From positions 1 through 36,605 of the forward strand of contig JAFAER010000137.1 of NCBI GenBank assembly GCA_023423895.1: 36,605 nucleotides of DNA, read 5' to 3'. The notes under the pieces were generated by a model, which was given only the letters and a program-made list of their open reading frames with translations, did no database searches and was not told the origin of the DNA. The position numbers and the translations under genes were made by a program. This DNA is from Pseudomonadota bacterium (GTDB taxonomy: Bacteria; Myxococcota_A; Polyangia; Polyangiales; Polyangiaceae). Positions 27,300-35,802 of the stretch are shown here, one piece after another. The first letter of the stretch is position 1, and every line of letters starts with the position of its first letter.

Positions 27300-29267
27300 G
27301 TGAACCTTCCGACACGCCTCGAGACGAGGCGACTCCTCGTCGCCGTCGCGGGCGCCGCGATGTTGACGTTCGTGGCGCTCGTTCACGCCCCAGCGCTTCG
27401 CGCCGGGTTCGTGTGGGATGATCACGTGCTCGCCGAGCGAGACGCCTCCTTTCGACACGTGCCCATCGGCAAGCTGTTCGTCAGCCGCTTCTGGCCCGAG
27501 GGCACCCTCGCAGACCCGCGTGTCGCGTACTACCGCCCGCTCGTCTTGTTGTCGTTGCGCTTCGACGCAGCCCTGGGCGGCGAGCCAGCCCAATACCACG
27601 CAACGAACATCCTTCTGCATCTCATCGCAACTGGACTTCTCGTCGCCACTGCGGTCCGCCTCGGAGCGCGGAGCTCGGCCGCGGTCCTGGCGGGACTGGT
27701 CTGGGGAGTCGCGCCGCGGCTCACGGAGTCCGTGACTTGGATCTCGGGACGGACCGACATCGTTGCGTGTGTCTTCGGTCTCGGCGCCCTTTCCGTCGCG
27801 CCATCCCCGCGATCGAGCGTCGGCGGGCGCTGGACGCGCGCACCGTTGGCAGGACTCCTTCTCCTCAGCTCGCTCCTCAGCAAGGAGCTCGGAGTTGCGT
27901 TCGCGGCGGCTCTCGCCGTGCTGATTCTGCGACGCGGCGACGGTCGCACCCTGACGGCCCGCGGGCGCGAGCTCCTCGTCAGCGTCATCGTCCCGCTCAT
28001 CGCGTACTGCACGCTACGAACGGTCGCCCTTGGCGATCAGTCGGGCGTCGGCCGGGAGCTCGGTTTTCAACTGCGCGCAGCGACGGTGCTCGAAACAACC
28101 GGTCGCTACGTCGAGATGGTCTTCGACGTGCTGCGGCCGCGGACCAGCATCGGCTACCTCGGTGAGATTGACGCCACGCGAGCCCTCGTGGGTGCGCTGG
28201 CGCTCGTGACCTCGACGGCGCTCCTCATCGTGAACAGAAAGCGGCTCTCAGCAGGTTCCGCTGTCGCGATCACTCTTGGTGCAGTCGCACTCGCTCTCGT
28301 CGTTCATGTCATCCCCCTCACGCTCAGCGGCGCTGTCGCTGCCGATCGGCTCCTCTACGTCCCCCTTGCGGCACTCGCCATCGGTGTGGCGATCGGGTTC
28401 CGCGAGGTGCGCGTCAGCGCAAGGATGGCGACGGCGCTGAGCACCGTTGTGCTCACGATCGCTTGCGCGGTCGCGACCAAGAGACGCATCGACGACTACC
28501 GGAACGAGGCGCTGTTCTGGATCGTCGCCGCCGAAACGGCGCACGGGCACAACACGATGCCGCGAAGCGCGCTAGCCGGGGTAGTGCGTGACGCAGGCTT
28601 CCCGGAGCTCGCTTGCCGGCTCTTTGAAACGTCAGGACGGATCCTCGAGACGAGCGGGCGCACGGGCTCGACCGCCCACCGGCGCACCCATGAGAACCTA
28701 GCTGCCTGCTGGGCACGGATCGGCCGGTACGAAGACGCTGCCCGCCTGGCGGAGCAGCTCGCGCGGGAACATCCCGACGTCGCTCGGGTTCAGCTCGGGC
28801 TCGGGTTCGCGAGGCTCCACGTGCTTCAGCTCGACGGCGCTCGGCAGGCTTTCGAACGCGCCCTCGAGCTGGAGCGGAAGCTTTCACCGACCGTGGCGCC
28901 GGCGCTCCAGCAGCTTCCCATCGTTCGAACGGAGATGACACGCTTTGCCGACGAGGCCGAGCAGCGCGCTGATCCCGAAGGGTTTGCCCGATATCTGGCG
29001 CGGATCGGCCATCTTCCCGAGGCTGTCCGCGCACACGTCGCCGTTGCGGAGAATCCCCGAAAGTCCCCCTCGGTGCGTCGCCTTGCGCTGTCGTTCATTG
29101 CCGAGCATGGGCCGATGGAGACGGTCGAGAGTGTCGTTCGGACGACCGCTGTCATCCCCCAGGTCGAGCTGACGGACGTGCCAGAACACATCGCGGAGCG
29201 GCGAGCGACCCACGCCCGGGTCAAACCATTCCTCGCTCGCATCGAGGCGCTCGTCAGCACGCGATGA
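27300..29267 (+). CDS. TMTC-like GT-C membrane glycosyltransferase with TPR-like tail
   Basis: 655 residues from GTG 27300, 25 bases after the pilin stop. The N-terminal 400 residues are polytopic. The first loop has GFVWDDHVLAE (the Asp pair typical of GT-C catalytic loops), then YYRPLVLLSLRFDAALGG and YHATNILLHLIATGLL, and later ISGRTDIVA and SKELGVAFA. This arrangement matches the TMTC/tetratricopeptide O-mannosyltransferase family. The C-terminal 200 residues are helical with TPR-like periodicity (HENLAACWARIGRYEDAARL, ARLHVLQLDGARQAFERALE). It probably transfers a sugar from a polyprenyl carrier to protein. Its TGA overlaps the next gene's ATG (ATGA). Confidence 0.82.
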   Translation: MNLPTRLETRRLLVAVAGAAMLTFVALVHAPALRAGFVWDDHVLAERDASFRHVPIGKLFVSRFWPEGTLADPRVAYYRPLVLLSLRFDAALGGEPAQYHATNILLHLIATGLLVATAVRLGARSSAAVLAGLVWGVAPRLTESVTWISGRTDIVACVFGLGALSVAPSPRSSVGGRWTRAPLAGLLLLSSLLSKELGVAFAAALAVLILRRGDGRTLTARGRELLVSVIVPLIAYCTLRTVALGDQSGVGRELGFQLRAATVLETTGRYVEMVFDVLRPRTSIGYLGEIDATRALVGALALVTSTALLIVNRKRLSAGSAVAITLGAVALALVVHVIPLTLSGAVAADRLLYVPLAALAIGVAIGFREVRVSARMATALSTVVLTIACAVATKRRIDDYRNEALFWIVAAETAHGHNTMPRSALAGVVRDAGFPELACRLFETSGRILETSGRTGSTAHRRTHENLAACWARIGRYEDAARLAEQLAREHPDVARVQLGLGFARLHVLQLDGARQAFERALELERKLSPTVAPALQQLPIVRTEMTRFADEAEQRADPEGFARYLARIGHLPEAVRAHVAVAENPRKSPSVRRLALSFIAEHGPMETVESVVRTTAVIPQVELTDVPEHIAERRATHARVKPFLARIEALVSTR

Positions 29268-31084
29268 ATGGTGAGAGCTCGTCGATGCGGCTGAACGCAG
29301 TGCAGTCCGGCGCTGCTTCGTGGCTCGATCGCTTCGGCGGGCCAGCAGTCACGCTGGGGGCCGGATGCGTGTACGTCGCGACCGCCATGCGCACGGTCCA
29401 GGGCGGCGACTCGGGCGAGCTTGCGGCGATGGCAGCTCACGGCGGCGTCGCCCATCCCCCAGGCTACCCGCTGTATCTCCTCTGGCTCCGGCTATTCGCT
29501 TGGCTGCCGACGGTCCCGACGCACCGAGCGGCCCTGGCGACCGCGCTGCTCGGCGCCATGTCCGTCGCGATGCTCCAGGCAGCATGTCGCGCGTGGGGAA
29601 CACGGCGCTCTGTCGCGACCGTGGCTTCGGCGCTCTTCGCGTCCTCGCCGCTCACGTGGCGCCTGTCGACCGAGCCCGAGGTGTTCGTGCTGAACGTGCT
29701 CATCGCGCTCGCGATTGTCTGGCTCTGCGCGCCGCGAGTGCTGCCGGCGCGGCTCGAGACATGGCGCGTGGCGCTGCTCGGGCTCGCGGCGGGGCTCGGG
29801 ATCTCGAACCACCACTCCATCGTGCTCCTCGCCCCGCTTGGGCTCTACACGGCGATCGTGAGCATCCGCCGCGCAAGCGCTCCGGTGCGAGCGACGCTCG
29901 GGGGGCTGGGGATGCTCCTCGTCGGGCTCTCTCCGTACGTTTATCTCGCCATCGCCGCGCGCTCCGCGCCCAACGAATCACCGTGCATCTGGGGAGACAC
30001 GACCACGTGGGGTGGGTTCCTCCATCACTTCTTGCGACGCGACTACGGCACGTTCCAGCTTCACGCGACCAGCCGCTACGAGGACCCTCGCGCGCAGCTC
30101 GCTTACCTGGGACAGACGCTGTTGACCGACGGGCTCGGCTTTCCGCTCCTCGGGATCGCTGGTGCCACCGTGGGACTCGCGAAGCTGCGCCGAAGGGCAC
30201 TCAGCGGCCCCACCCTCGCGCTCGTCGCAGTCTTGCTCTTCACGGGACCGCTCTTCGCTCTTCGCCTCTCGCTGCCACCGTTCGGGCTCTCCGCGTTGGT
30301 GGTGAAGCGCTTCCACCTTCTGCCGCTCGTGATCGCGACCGTCATCGGTGCTCTCGGCCTCGAAGTGCTGCTACGAGCACGGTCGCGCGCGCTCGAGGCA
30401 GCGACCATCGGCCTCGTTGCCACCGTCGTCGGCATCAGGACGGCGTCGACGTTGCCCGAAGTGCAAGCCCACCAGACCCCGACCCTCGAGCGCTATCTTC
30501 GGAACGTCCTCGGGTTTGCACCGAAAGGGTCGATCATCCTCGTATCGAGCGACGATCTCGTCGGCGGGTTCCTCTACACACGATGCGCACTCGGCGTGCG
30601 CCCCGACGTCGAGGTCATCACCCCGCGGCTCCTGTTGGCGGATTGGTACTGGCCGCGCGTGAGCGCCCGCCTCGGATTCGAGGTCGAACACGGAGTTCGG
30701 AGCTCGCCCGACGGGGAACCCGTCATGGCAGCCTCGACACTCCTCACCCAGCTCGTCGAAACAGGCCGCCCGGTGCTGCTCGACGGATGGTTTGCAAATG
30801 GGCTCGAGACGCGCTTCCCCAGCTACCCCGTTGGCCCCCTGATCAGGGTAGCGAGCTCCTGGAAGGACGTCCCGGGCCCGGACGATCTGTTCGACGCGAA
30901 CGACGAGCTCTTCCACATGATGGAGCTCGACCCCTCGCCACCACGGAAAGAGACATGGGCCGGCGTACGCTTCGCGAGCTACGCGAGACCTTGGCGCGTC
31001 CTCGCCAGCGCCTTCGAACGCGAAGGCAACGTCGGACGCGCACAGGCCTGTCGCGCGCGAGCGGATGCGCTCCAATCACGCTGA
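29264..31084 (+). CDS. DUF2723 (TMEM260-like) GT-C membrane protein
   Basis: 606 residues, polytopic, translationally coupled to the previous gene by a 4-bp overlap. The first loop has VQGGDSGELAAMAAHGGVAH, then PPGYPLYLLWL, followed by STEPEVFVLN: the acidic-loop signature of DUF2723 proteins, whose animal member TMEM260 is a protein O-mannosyltransferase. The C-terminal 200 residues are soluble (GSIILVSSDDLVGGFLYTRC, VEVITPRLLLADWYWPRV). It is likely a second lipid-linked sugar transferase working with its neighbours. The acceptor is unknown; the flanking pilins are candidates. Confidence 0.82.
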   Translation: MNGESSSMRLNAVQSGAASWLDRFGGPAVTLGAGCVYVATAMRTVQGGDSGELAAMAAHGGVAHPPGYPLYLLWLRLFAWLPTVPTHRAALATALLGAMSVAMLQAACRAWGTRRSVATVASALFASSPLTWRLSTEPEVFVLNVLIALAIVWLCAPRVLPARLETWRVALLGLAAGLGISNHHSIVLLAPLGLYTAIVSIRRASAPVRATLGGLGMLLVGLSPYVYLAIAARSAPNESPCIWGDTTTWGGFLHHFLRRDYGTFQLHATSRYEDPRAQLAYLGQTLLTDGLGFPLLGIAGATVGLAKLRRRALSGPTLALVAVLLFTGPLFALRLSLPPFGLSALVVKRFHLLPLVIATVIGALGLEVLLRARSRALEAATIGLVATVVGIRTASTLPEVQAHQTPTLERYLRNVLGFAPKGSIILVSSDDLVGGFLYTRCALGVRPDVEVITPRLLLADWYWPRVSARLGFEVEHGVRSSPDGEPVMAASTLLTQLVETGRPVLLDGWFANGLETRFPSYPVGPLIRVASSWKDVPGPDDLFDANDELFHMMELDPSPPRKETWAGVRFASYARPWRVLASAFEREGNVGRAQACRARADALQSR

Positions 31085-31943
31085 CGTGAGCTTGCCGATC
31101 GCGTGCACCGCAGGCATCATCGCGGGCTCGATGGAATCCGAGTGGCCGCTCGATGCGAAAGACTTCTCTGCCTACTACGCGTTCGCGCCAGCGGCGCTGG
31201 CGATCCGCGAGTGCGTGCGCCTGCGTGCGGTGCGCCGGCTCGATTTGCCGGAGCCCCTCCTCGACGTGGGCTGCGGCGACGGTCTCTTCGCCCGCCTTGC
31301 ATATCCGAAGAAGCAGGCATGGGGCATCGACATCAATCCGACGGAAGTTCAGCGTGCGCAGCAGACGGCTTCGTACCAGACGCTCATTTGCGGAAACATC
31401 GTCGGAGTTCACCTTCCTGAATCGTTCTTCGGCAGCGCGATCGCAAACTGCAGCCTCGAACATGTCCCGGACGTGCATGGCGCACTGTCCAACATTCATC
31501 GCGCGTTGCGGCCGAACGGGAAGCTCGTCCTGATCGTTCCGACGCCCAACTGGACGCACCATCTGGTCGTTTCAGAGGCCCTGCGCTCACTCGGGCTCGT
31601 CGGGCTCGCGCATGCCTACGGCGACGCCCTCGATCGCGTCTTCTCGCACGTGCATCTGTACGACGCCGACGGGTGGCAGAAGCACCTCGAGCGCGCAGGC
31701 TACGTACTCGAAGAGGTCCGGCCGATTGCTCAGCGCCCGACTTCGTGGGCGTTCGACCTGATGCTCTATCCGAGTCTCCTCGGCTACCTCGTCCGACGGC
31801 TGACCGGGCGGTGGGTCGCCATCCCTTCGCTGAGACCTCTCACCGTCGACTTCGCGCGCGCGGTCGTCAACGCGATGGGTCGCCTCGCTCCTGCAGGTGA
31901 GGCGCCCGCCGAGTATCTCCTTCTCGCCCGGAAGCCCGCTTGA
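31065..31943 (+). CDS. Class I SAM-dependent methyltransferase
   Basis: 292 residues from ATG 31065, which overlaps the previous gene by 20 bases; GTG 31086 or ATG 31131 (MESEWPLDAKDF) are equally possible starts. Motif I is LLDVGCGDGLFARLA, motif II is GIDINPTEVQRA, and SLEHVPDVHGALSNIHRALR and LVLIVPTPNW follow, as in methyltransferase-11/23 type enzymes. The C-terminal part is hydrophobic (LMLYPSLLGYLVRRLTG), suggesting membrane contact and perhaps a lipid-linked sugar substrate. Part of the five-gene block. Confidence 0.85.
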   Translation: MRSNHADVSLPIACTAGIIAGSMESEWPLDAKDFSAYYAFAPAALAIRECVRLRAVRRLDLPEPLLDVGCGDGLFARLAYPKKQAWGIDINPTEVQRAQQTASYQTLICGNIVGVHLPESFFGSAIANCSLEHVPDVHGALSNIHRALRPNGKLVLIVPTPNWTHHLVVSEALRSLGLVGLAHAYGDALDRVFSHVHLYDADGWQKHLERAGYVLEEVRPIAQRPTSWAFDLMLYPSLLGYLVRRLTGRWVAIPSLRPLTVDFARAVVNAMGRLAPAGEAPAEYLLLARKPA

Positions 31944-32599
31944 GCACCTCGGCGGAGTATTTCGTCAATCATCGGCGCGTCGACCGTTTTCCTTGGTCGC
32001 TCTATCATCGCGCGCTGCTGAAGCCGATCACGCGCGTGCTCGCCGAGTACGGGCCCTCGCCGCGCGTCCTCATCGTTGGCTGCGGGCTCGAGGCCGGAAT
32101 GATGGGGGCCCCGCGCGGCACCATCTTCTTCGGCTGCGACATCGACGAGCGTGCCATCGAAGCTTGTCGTCGGACGTTCCCCGAACGGGCCCACCGCTTC
32201 GCCACGTGTCCGGACGCTTACGCGCTTCCCTCCGACCCCGGCTTCACCGAGCCGTTCGATGTGGTGGTCGCCAAGGAGGTGGTCGAGCACGTCCTCGAGC
32301 CCGCGCGATGGGCGTCGGTGCTCAGCACCCGCGTACGACCAGGAGGGAGCCTCGTTTTGACGACACCGAACTACGGGGCCTACTCGACCCTTCCGCTCCT
32401 CGAGTCGACGGTCCTCGAATGGATCGCGCGCCGAGATGGCTACTCGCGGCGCCATATTCATCCGACGAAGTTCGATCGGCGAGCACTCGCCGACCTCGAC
32501 GTTGGACCGGACATGCGCCTCGTCGCAGTCGACCGGACGCTGACGGGCTGGGCGCTCGTGGGCAGGTGGCGCCGCGCCCCCTCGACGCACTCGCGCTGA
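31940..32599 (+). CDS. Class I SAM-dependent methyltransferase, second copy type
   Basis: 219 residues from TTG 31940, whose codon overlaps the previous stop (TTGA). Motif I reads VLIVGCGLEAGMMG, motif II FFGCDIDERAIEACRR, and VVVAKEVVEHVLEPARWASV and LVLTTPNYGAYS follow. It is only distantly like its neighbour, so this is not a recent duplication. It probably methylates a sugar or lipid intermediate of the same pathway. Confidence 0.82.
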   Translation: MSTSAEYFVNHRRVDRFPWSLYHRALLKPITRVLAEYGPSPRVLIVGCGLEAGMMGAPRGTIFFGCDIDERAIEACRRTFPERAHRFATCPDAYALPSDPGFTEPFDVVVAKEVVEHVLEPARWASVLSTRVRPGGSLVLTTPNYGAYSTLPLLESTVLEWIARRDGYSRRHIHPTKFDRRALADLDVGPDMRLVAVDRTLTGWALVGRWRRAPSTHSR

Positions 32600-32608
32600 G
32601 GGGCCGCG

Positions 32609-34819
32609 TTGCACATCCTTCTCGTAGCGTTGCTCGTCTTGCTCGCGCGCTTGCTCGTCGCGCGAGCGGGCAACGCCCCCGTGCAGGTTCCGTCGTCGCG
32701 CCGCGCATGGTGGCTCGCCGCGGCGGCCGTAGTCGTCGCTGTGATGCCGGTGCTGGTCGACGCTCCGCTGCTCGTCGGACCGAACGCGAAGCTCCCTTCA
32801 GACATGGCCTCGCACCTCGCGATCGCGCAGGAGATCGCGCGCTACGGGCTGCCTCACGGATGGGTGACCAAATTCAACGGCGGGTTCCCCATGGCGCTCC
32901 ACTACCCGCCGCTCGGCTGGCTTCTCACGGCCACCTTGATCCGCATCGGCATCCCCCCCGTTGTTGCCCTGAAGGGGCTTGGCCTCGTGGCGCTCCTCCT
33001 CGTACCCGGTCTCGCATTTGCCGCGGCGCGGGCTGCCGGAACGCGAGCACTTTCCGCAGCAGCAGGCGCCATCTCCATCGCGTGGATCACTCCGTACATC
33101 CAGTTCACGGGCGGATGGGAAGCGTTCTTCGTGCTCGGCCTGATCTCGCAGGCACTCGTGGTTCCCCTCGTCATGAGCTGGGGCATCGCGCTGCTTCGCG
33201 CGCGGCGCCTCGACTTCTCCCCGCTGCTCGCTGGAATCTGCGCCGCGGCGCATCCGCAGGTCTTCAGCGCCGCCGCTATCGCGCTCGGGGCAGCGGTCGC
33301 CGCAACAGCCGACCGCAAGCTCTTGCGGACAGCCGCGCTCTCGCTCGTGGCAGGTGGCGCGGTCGCGATCGCCTTGTACGGGCCGGGCATGGCCTCGCTC
33401 AAGGTTCCCTTCGGGTGGCCGCCGAACCTGTCGTGGCGCCTCCACGGGTTTGGCCCCGATCGCGTAGTGCCCTGGCTCATCGACGGCGATCTCCTCGACT
33501 ACGAAGCGACTCCGGTGGTCACGACTGCGTGGATCGCGAGCATGGTCGTGCACCTCTTCTCGTTGCGGCAGCGCCGCTCGCGCGCCGTCCTGGCAGCGTC
33601 TGCTGCGATCCTCACGATGTGCATGTCGGGCAGGTGGATCGCGATGGACGCCGGCAAGCTGGGACAGCTGCTGCTGACGGTCGCGCAGCCCATGCGTGCG
33701 CTCGTGCTCGTTCCACTCGCGGCGACTGCGACGTTCGTAACTGCCCTGGACATCGTCGCATCGTGGCTCGCGACGCTTCGCATTCGCGTTTCCCGGTTCG
33801 AAGGCCTGAGCGCGTACCCGCTCTTGCCGCTCGTACTCGTGGCGCTCGCGTTGCTCGAGCTCCCGTCACGAGCGCGAGCATTCGCGCGCATCGTGCGGGA
33901 GCAAGTGACCCCACCCTCGGACTCGTGCACTCCGTGGCTCCGCAATGTGGACGCGAATGTCATTCGCGCGGCGCTGGCTCGCGCTCCGCATGCTCGTGCC
34001 ACCTATGATGGGGACCGTCTTGCGGCTTGTGCAGGCACAGCCGGCGCCGAGCTCGATCGGAGCGGGCCCATGGGCGTCACGCGCGGGGCGGGTGCTCACG
34101 TCGGGCTCCACGCGATCGCGTTCGCTCAACTCGACACGTCGGCCGGAACCGTTCGCGCGGCACGTGCGGAGGCTCTCGGAATCCGCACGCTCGTTCACCT
34201 CTCTCTACGGCGGCCGGAGCCGGCAGACGCGTGGCGAGTCGTTCAAACAGGTGGCGACATCGAGATCTCGGAACGCATCGGCGGGACGGACAACGTCGGC
34301 GCCGGCTGTGTCCGGGAAGTCCTCCGTGGTCCCGAGCCCGCGCTCTTCAGCGAGCTGAACGCCCGCCTGACCGCAAGCGCCCCCACCCTCCTCGACACTC
34401 CACACGACCTGATCGCGCTCGAAGCGGCAGAGGCGCCGCTCGTTCATCTGACTGTCGAGGACGGAGAGTGCGACGCTTCCGAGGCGCTCGTCGACGAGCA
34501 TCCACGTGAGCCCGGAGCGTACGAGGCCGAGGTGACGACGCCGTCGCCCGTGGACGTCGTCTTCCGTGCAACGGCGTTTGCCGGATGGCGCGTGACCCGG
34601 GACGGGATCGAGGTCCCAGCCCGACGCGTGGCGCCAGGTTTCTTCGCGGTTCGCGTGCCAGCCGGACGCCATCGGCTCGAGGCCGTCGTTGGCTGGCCGC
34701 CGTTCTACGCGACCTACATCGTGGGAGCCTTCGTTATGTGCGTCCTTCTCTCCTTCTGCGCGAGCCCACGTTTCCAGGACGCGCTTGCGCTGCGGCGCGC
34801 TGGACGCGGCCGCTCCTAG
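32609..34819 (+). CDS. Large polytopic membrane protein, GT-C/YfhO-like
   Basis: 736 residues from TTG 32609, nine bases after the previous stop. About ten membrane segments lie in residues 1-430. The first outside loop has LPSDMASHLAIAQEIARYGL and KFNGGFPMALHYPPLGW, a pattern seen in membrane proteins annotated as PTPS-related or YfhO-like glycosyltransferases. Residues about 430-700 form an exported beta-rich domain (PVDVVFRATAFAGWRVTRDG, VRVPAGRHRLEAVVGWPPFY), followed by a last helix. A role in glycan transfer or export is inferred. It ends about 275 bases before pilA. Confidence 0.7.
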   Translation: MHILLVALLVLLARLLVARAGNAPVQVPSSRRAWWLAAAAVVVAVMPVLVDAPLLVGPNAKLPSDMASHLAIAQEIARYGLPHGWVTKFNGGFPMALHYPPLGWLLTATLIRIGIPPVVALKGLGLVALLLVPGLAFAAARAAGTRALSAAAGAISIAWITPYIQFTGGWEAFFVLGLISQALVVPLVMSWGIALLRARRLDFSPLLAGICAAAHPQVFSAAAIALGAAVAATADRKLLRTAALSLVAGGAVAIALYGPGMASLKVPFGWPPNLSWRLHGFGPDRVVPWLIDGDLLDYEATPVVTTAWIASMVVHLFSLRQRRSRAVLAASAAILTMCMSGRWIAMDAGKLGQLLLTVAQPMRALVLVPLAATATFVTALDIVASWLATLRIRVSRFEGLSAYPLLPLVLVALALLELPSRARAFARIVREQVTPPSDSCTPWLRNVDANVIRAALARAPHARATYDGDRLAACAGTAGAELDRSGPMGVTRGAGAHVGLHAIAFAQLDTSAGTVRAARAEALGIRTLVHLSLRRPEPADAWRVVQTGGDIEISERIGGTDNVGAGCVREVLRGPEPALFSELNARLTASAPTLLDTPHDLIALEAAEAPLVHLTVEDGECDASEALVDEHPREPGAYEAEVTTPSPVDVVFRATAFAGWRVTRDGIEVPARRVAPGFFAVRVPAGRHRLEAVVGWPPFYATYIVGAFVMCVLLSFCASPRFQDALALRRAGRGRS

Positions 34820-34954
34820 CAGTCCACTTGGATGAGCCGGAATTCGTCCGTCAGCCGCCGTCGATGGGACGATTCTTGTCACCCGGGCCGCAGCCTCTTT
34901 GTTTCCCGCTCGCAAATCGGCCCGTATCCTCGCAGAACTCACGATCGTCGCGAG

Positions 34955-34971
34955 TCGGCCCCGAGTTTGCT
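34955..34971 (+). promoter_or_regulatory. Candidate sigma-54 promoter of pilA
   Basis: TCGGCCCCGAGTTTGCT: GG at 34957-34958 and GC at 34969-34970 with exactly ten bases between, and TTGC as the -12 element. The -24 element is CGGC instead of TGGC. Transcription would start near 34982, giving a leader of about 115 nt. A PilR-like activator is encoded 8 kb upstream, and pilA is sigma-54/PilR dependent in Myxococcus. Confidence 0.45.
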
Positions 34972-35095
34972 TAGGGACTACTCGCGGCGGGTTGCCGTGC
35001 AGGAATACAACGGTTGCCAAGGGGCCCTTCGTGGCCCCGCCGAAGCGCTCTGAAGCGAGGGGTGGCCCCCGCGGGAGCCGAAAGGAATACGGAAC

Positions 35096-35698
35096 ATGGT
35101 CATTCGGAAGCGGTTGAAGGGCGGCTTCACTCTCGTCGAGCTCATGATCGTCGTCGCGATCGTCGGCGTTCTCGCGGTTCTCGCCGTCTACGGCGTCCGC
35201 AAGTACATCGCGAACGCGAAGACCGCGGAGGCGAAGAACGCCCTCGGCCAGATCGGCAAGGACGCCGTGACTGCCTACGAAGGCGAGCACATGAAGGCGG
35301 ACATCATGACGACCGGCGGTTCGACGGCCGTGACGCGCAAGATCTGCCCCAAGGCGTCGAACACGATCCCCGCCAACGCGGCCTCGATCAAGGGCGCGAA
35401 GTACCAGTCGGCAAAGACGGACTGGTCGCCGGTCGTCGACGTCGAGAAGCGCGCCGGCTTCCCCTGCCTCCGCTTCGAGATCACCGCGCCCCAGTACTAC
35501 ATGTACAACTACGACTCGGACAGCACGGTCGGTGACTACACCCAGGCGGGTAGCGTCTTCACCGCGACGGCGAATGGCGACCTGAACGGCGACAACGTGC
35601 TCTCGACCTTCACGATCAAGGGCAAGGTCCAGGACGCGGTCAACGACACGCGCCTCCTGGTCTCGCCGACGATCGACGAGCTCTCTCCGGAAGAGTGA
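35096..35698 (+). CDS. pilA: Type IV pilin PilA
   Basis: 200 residues from ATG 35096 with an AAGGAA ribosome site. The leader MVIRKRLKGG is followed by the cleavage site and helix FTLVELMIVVAIVGVLAVLA, with Glu5. The globular domain has two Cys (KICPKAS, FPCLRFE), a YYMYNYDSDS stretch, and a C-terminal NGDLNGDNVLSTF loop as in myxobacterial PilA. It is the likely major pilin for twitching/S-motility. It is monocistronic, with its own candidate promoter and a strong terminator 33 bases after the stop. Confidence 0.93.
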   Translation: MVIRKRLKGGFTLVELMIVVAIVGVLAVLAVYGVRKYIANAKTAEAKNALGQIGKDAVTAYEGEHMKADIMTTGGSTAVTRKICPKASNTIPANAASIKGAKYQSAKTDWSPVVDVEKRAGFPCLRFEITAPQYYMYNYDSDSTVGDYTQAGSVFTATANGDLNGDNVLSTFTIKGKVQDAVNDTRLLVSPTIDELSPEE

Positions 35699-35731
35699 GC
35701 CTAGTTCTGTCCTAAGAGCAAACAGCTGCAC

Positions 35732-35769
35732 GGCCTCGGGAGCTTGGCTCTCCCGGGGCCTTTTGCTTT
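35732..35769 (+). terminator. Rho-independent terminator of pilA
   Basis: Arms GGCCTCGGGAG / CTCCCGGGGCC (11 pairs with one T-G wobble), loop of 7, followed by TTTTGCTTT. Confidence 0.92.
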
Positions 35770-35802
35770 CGACCCCTCGACTGAGCCCAGGGCGAACGAA
35801 CG

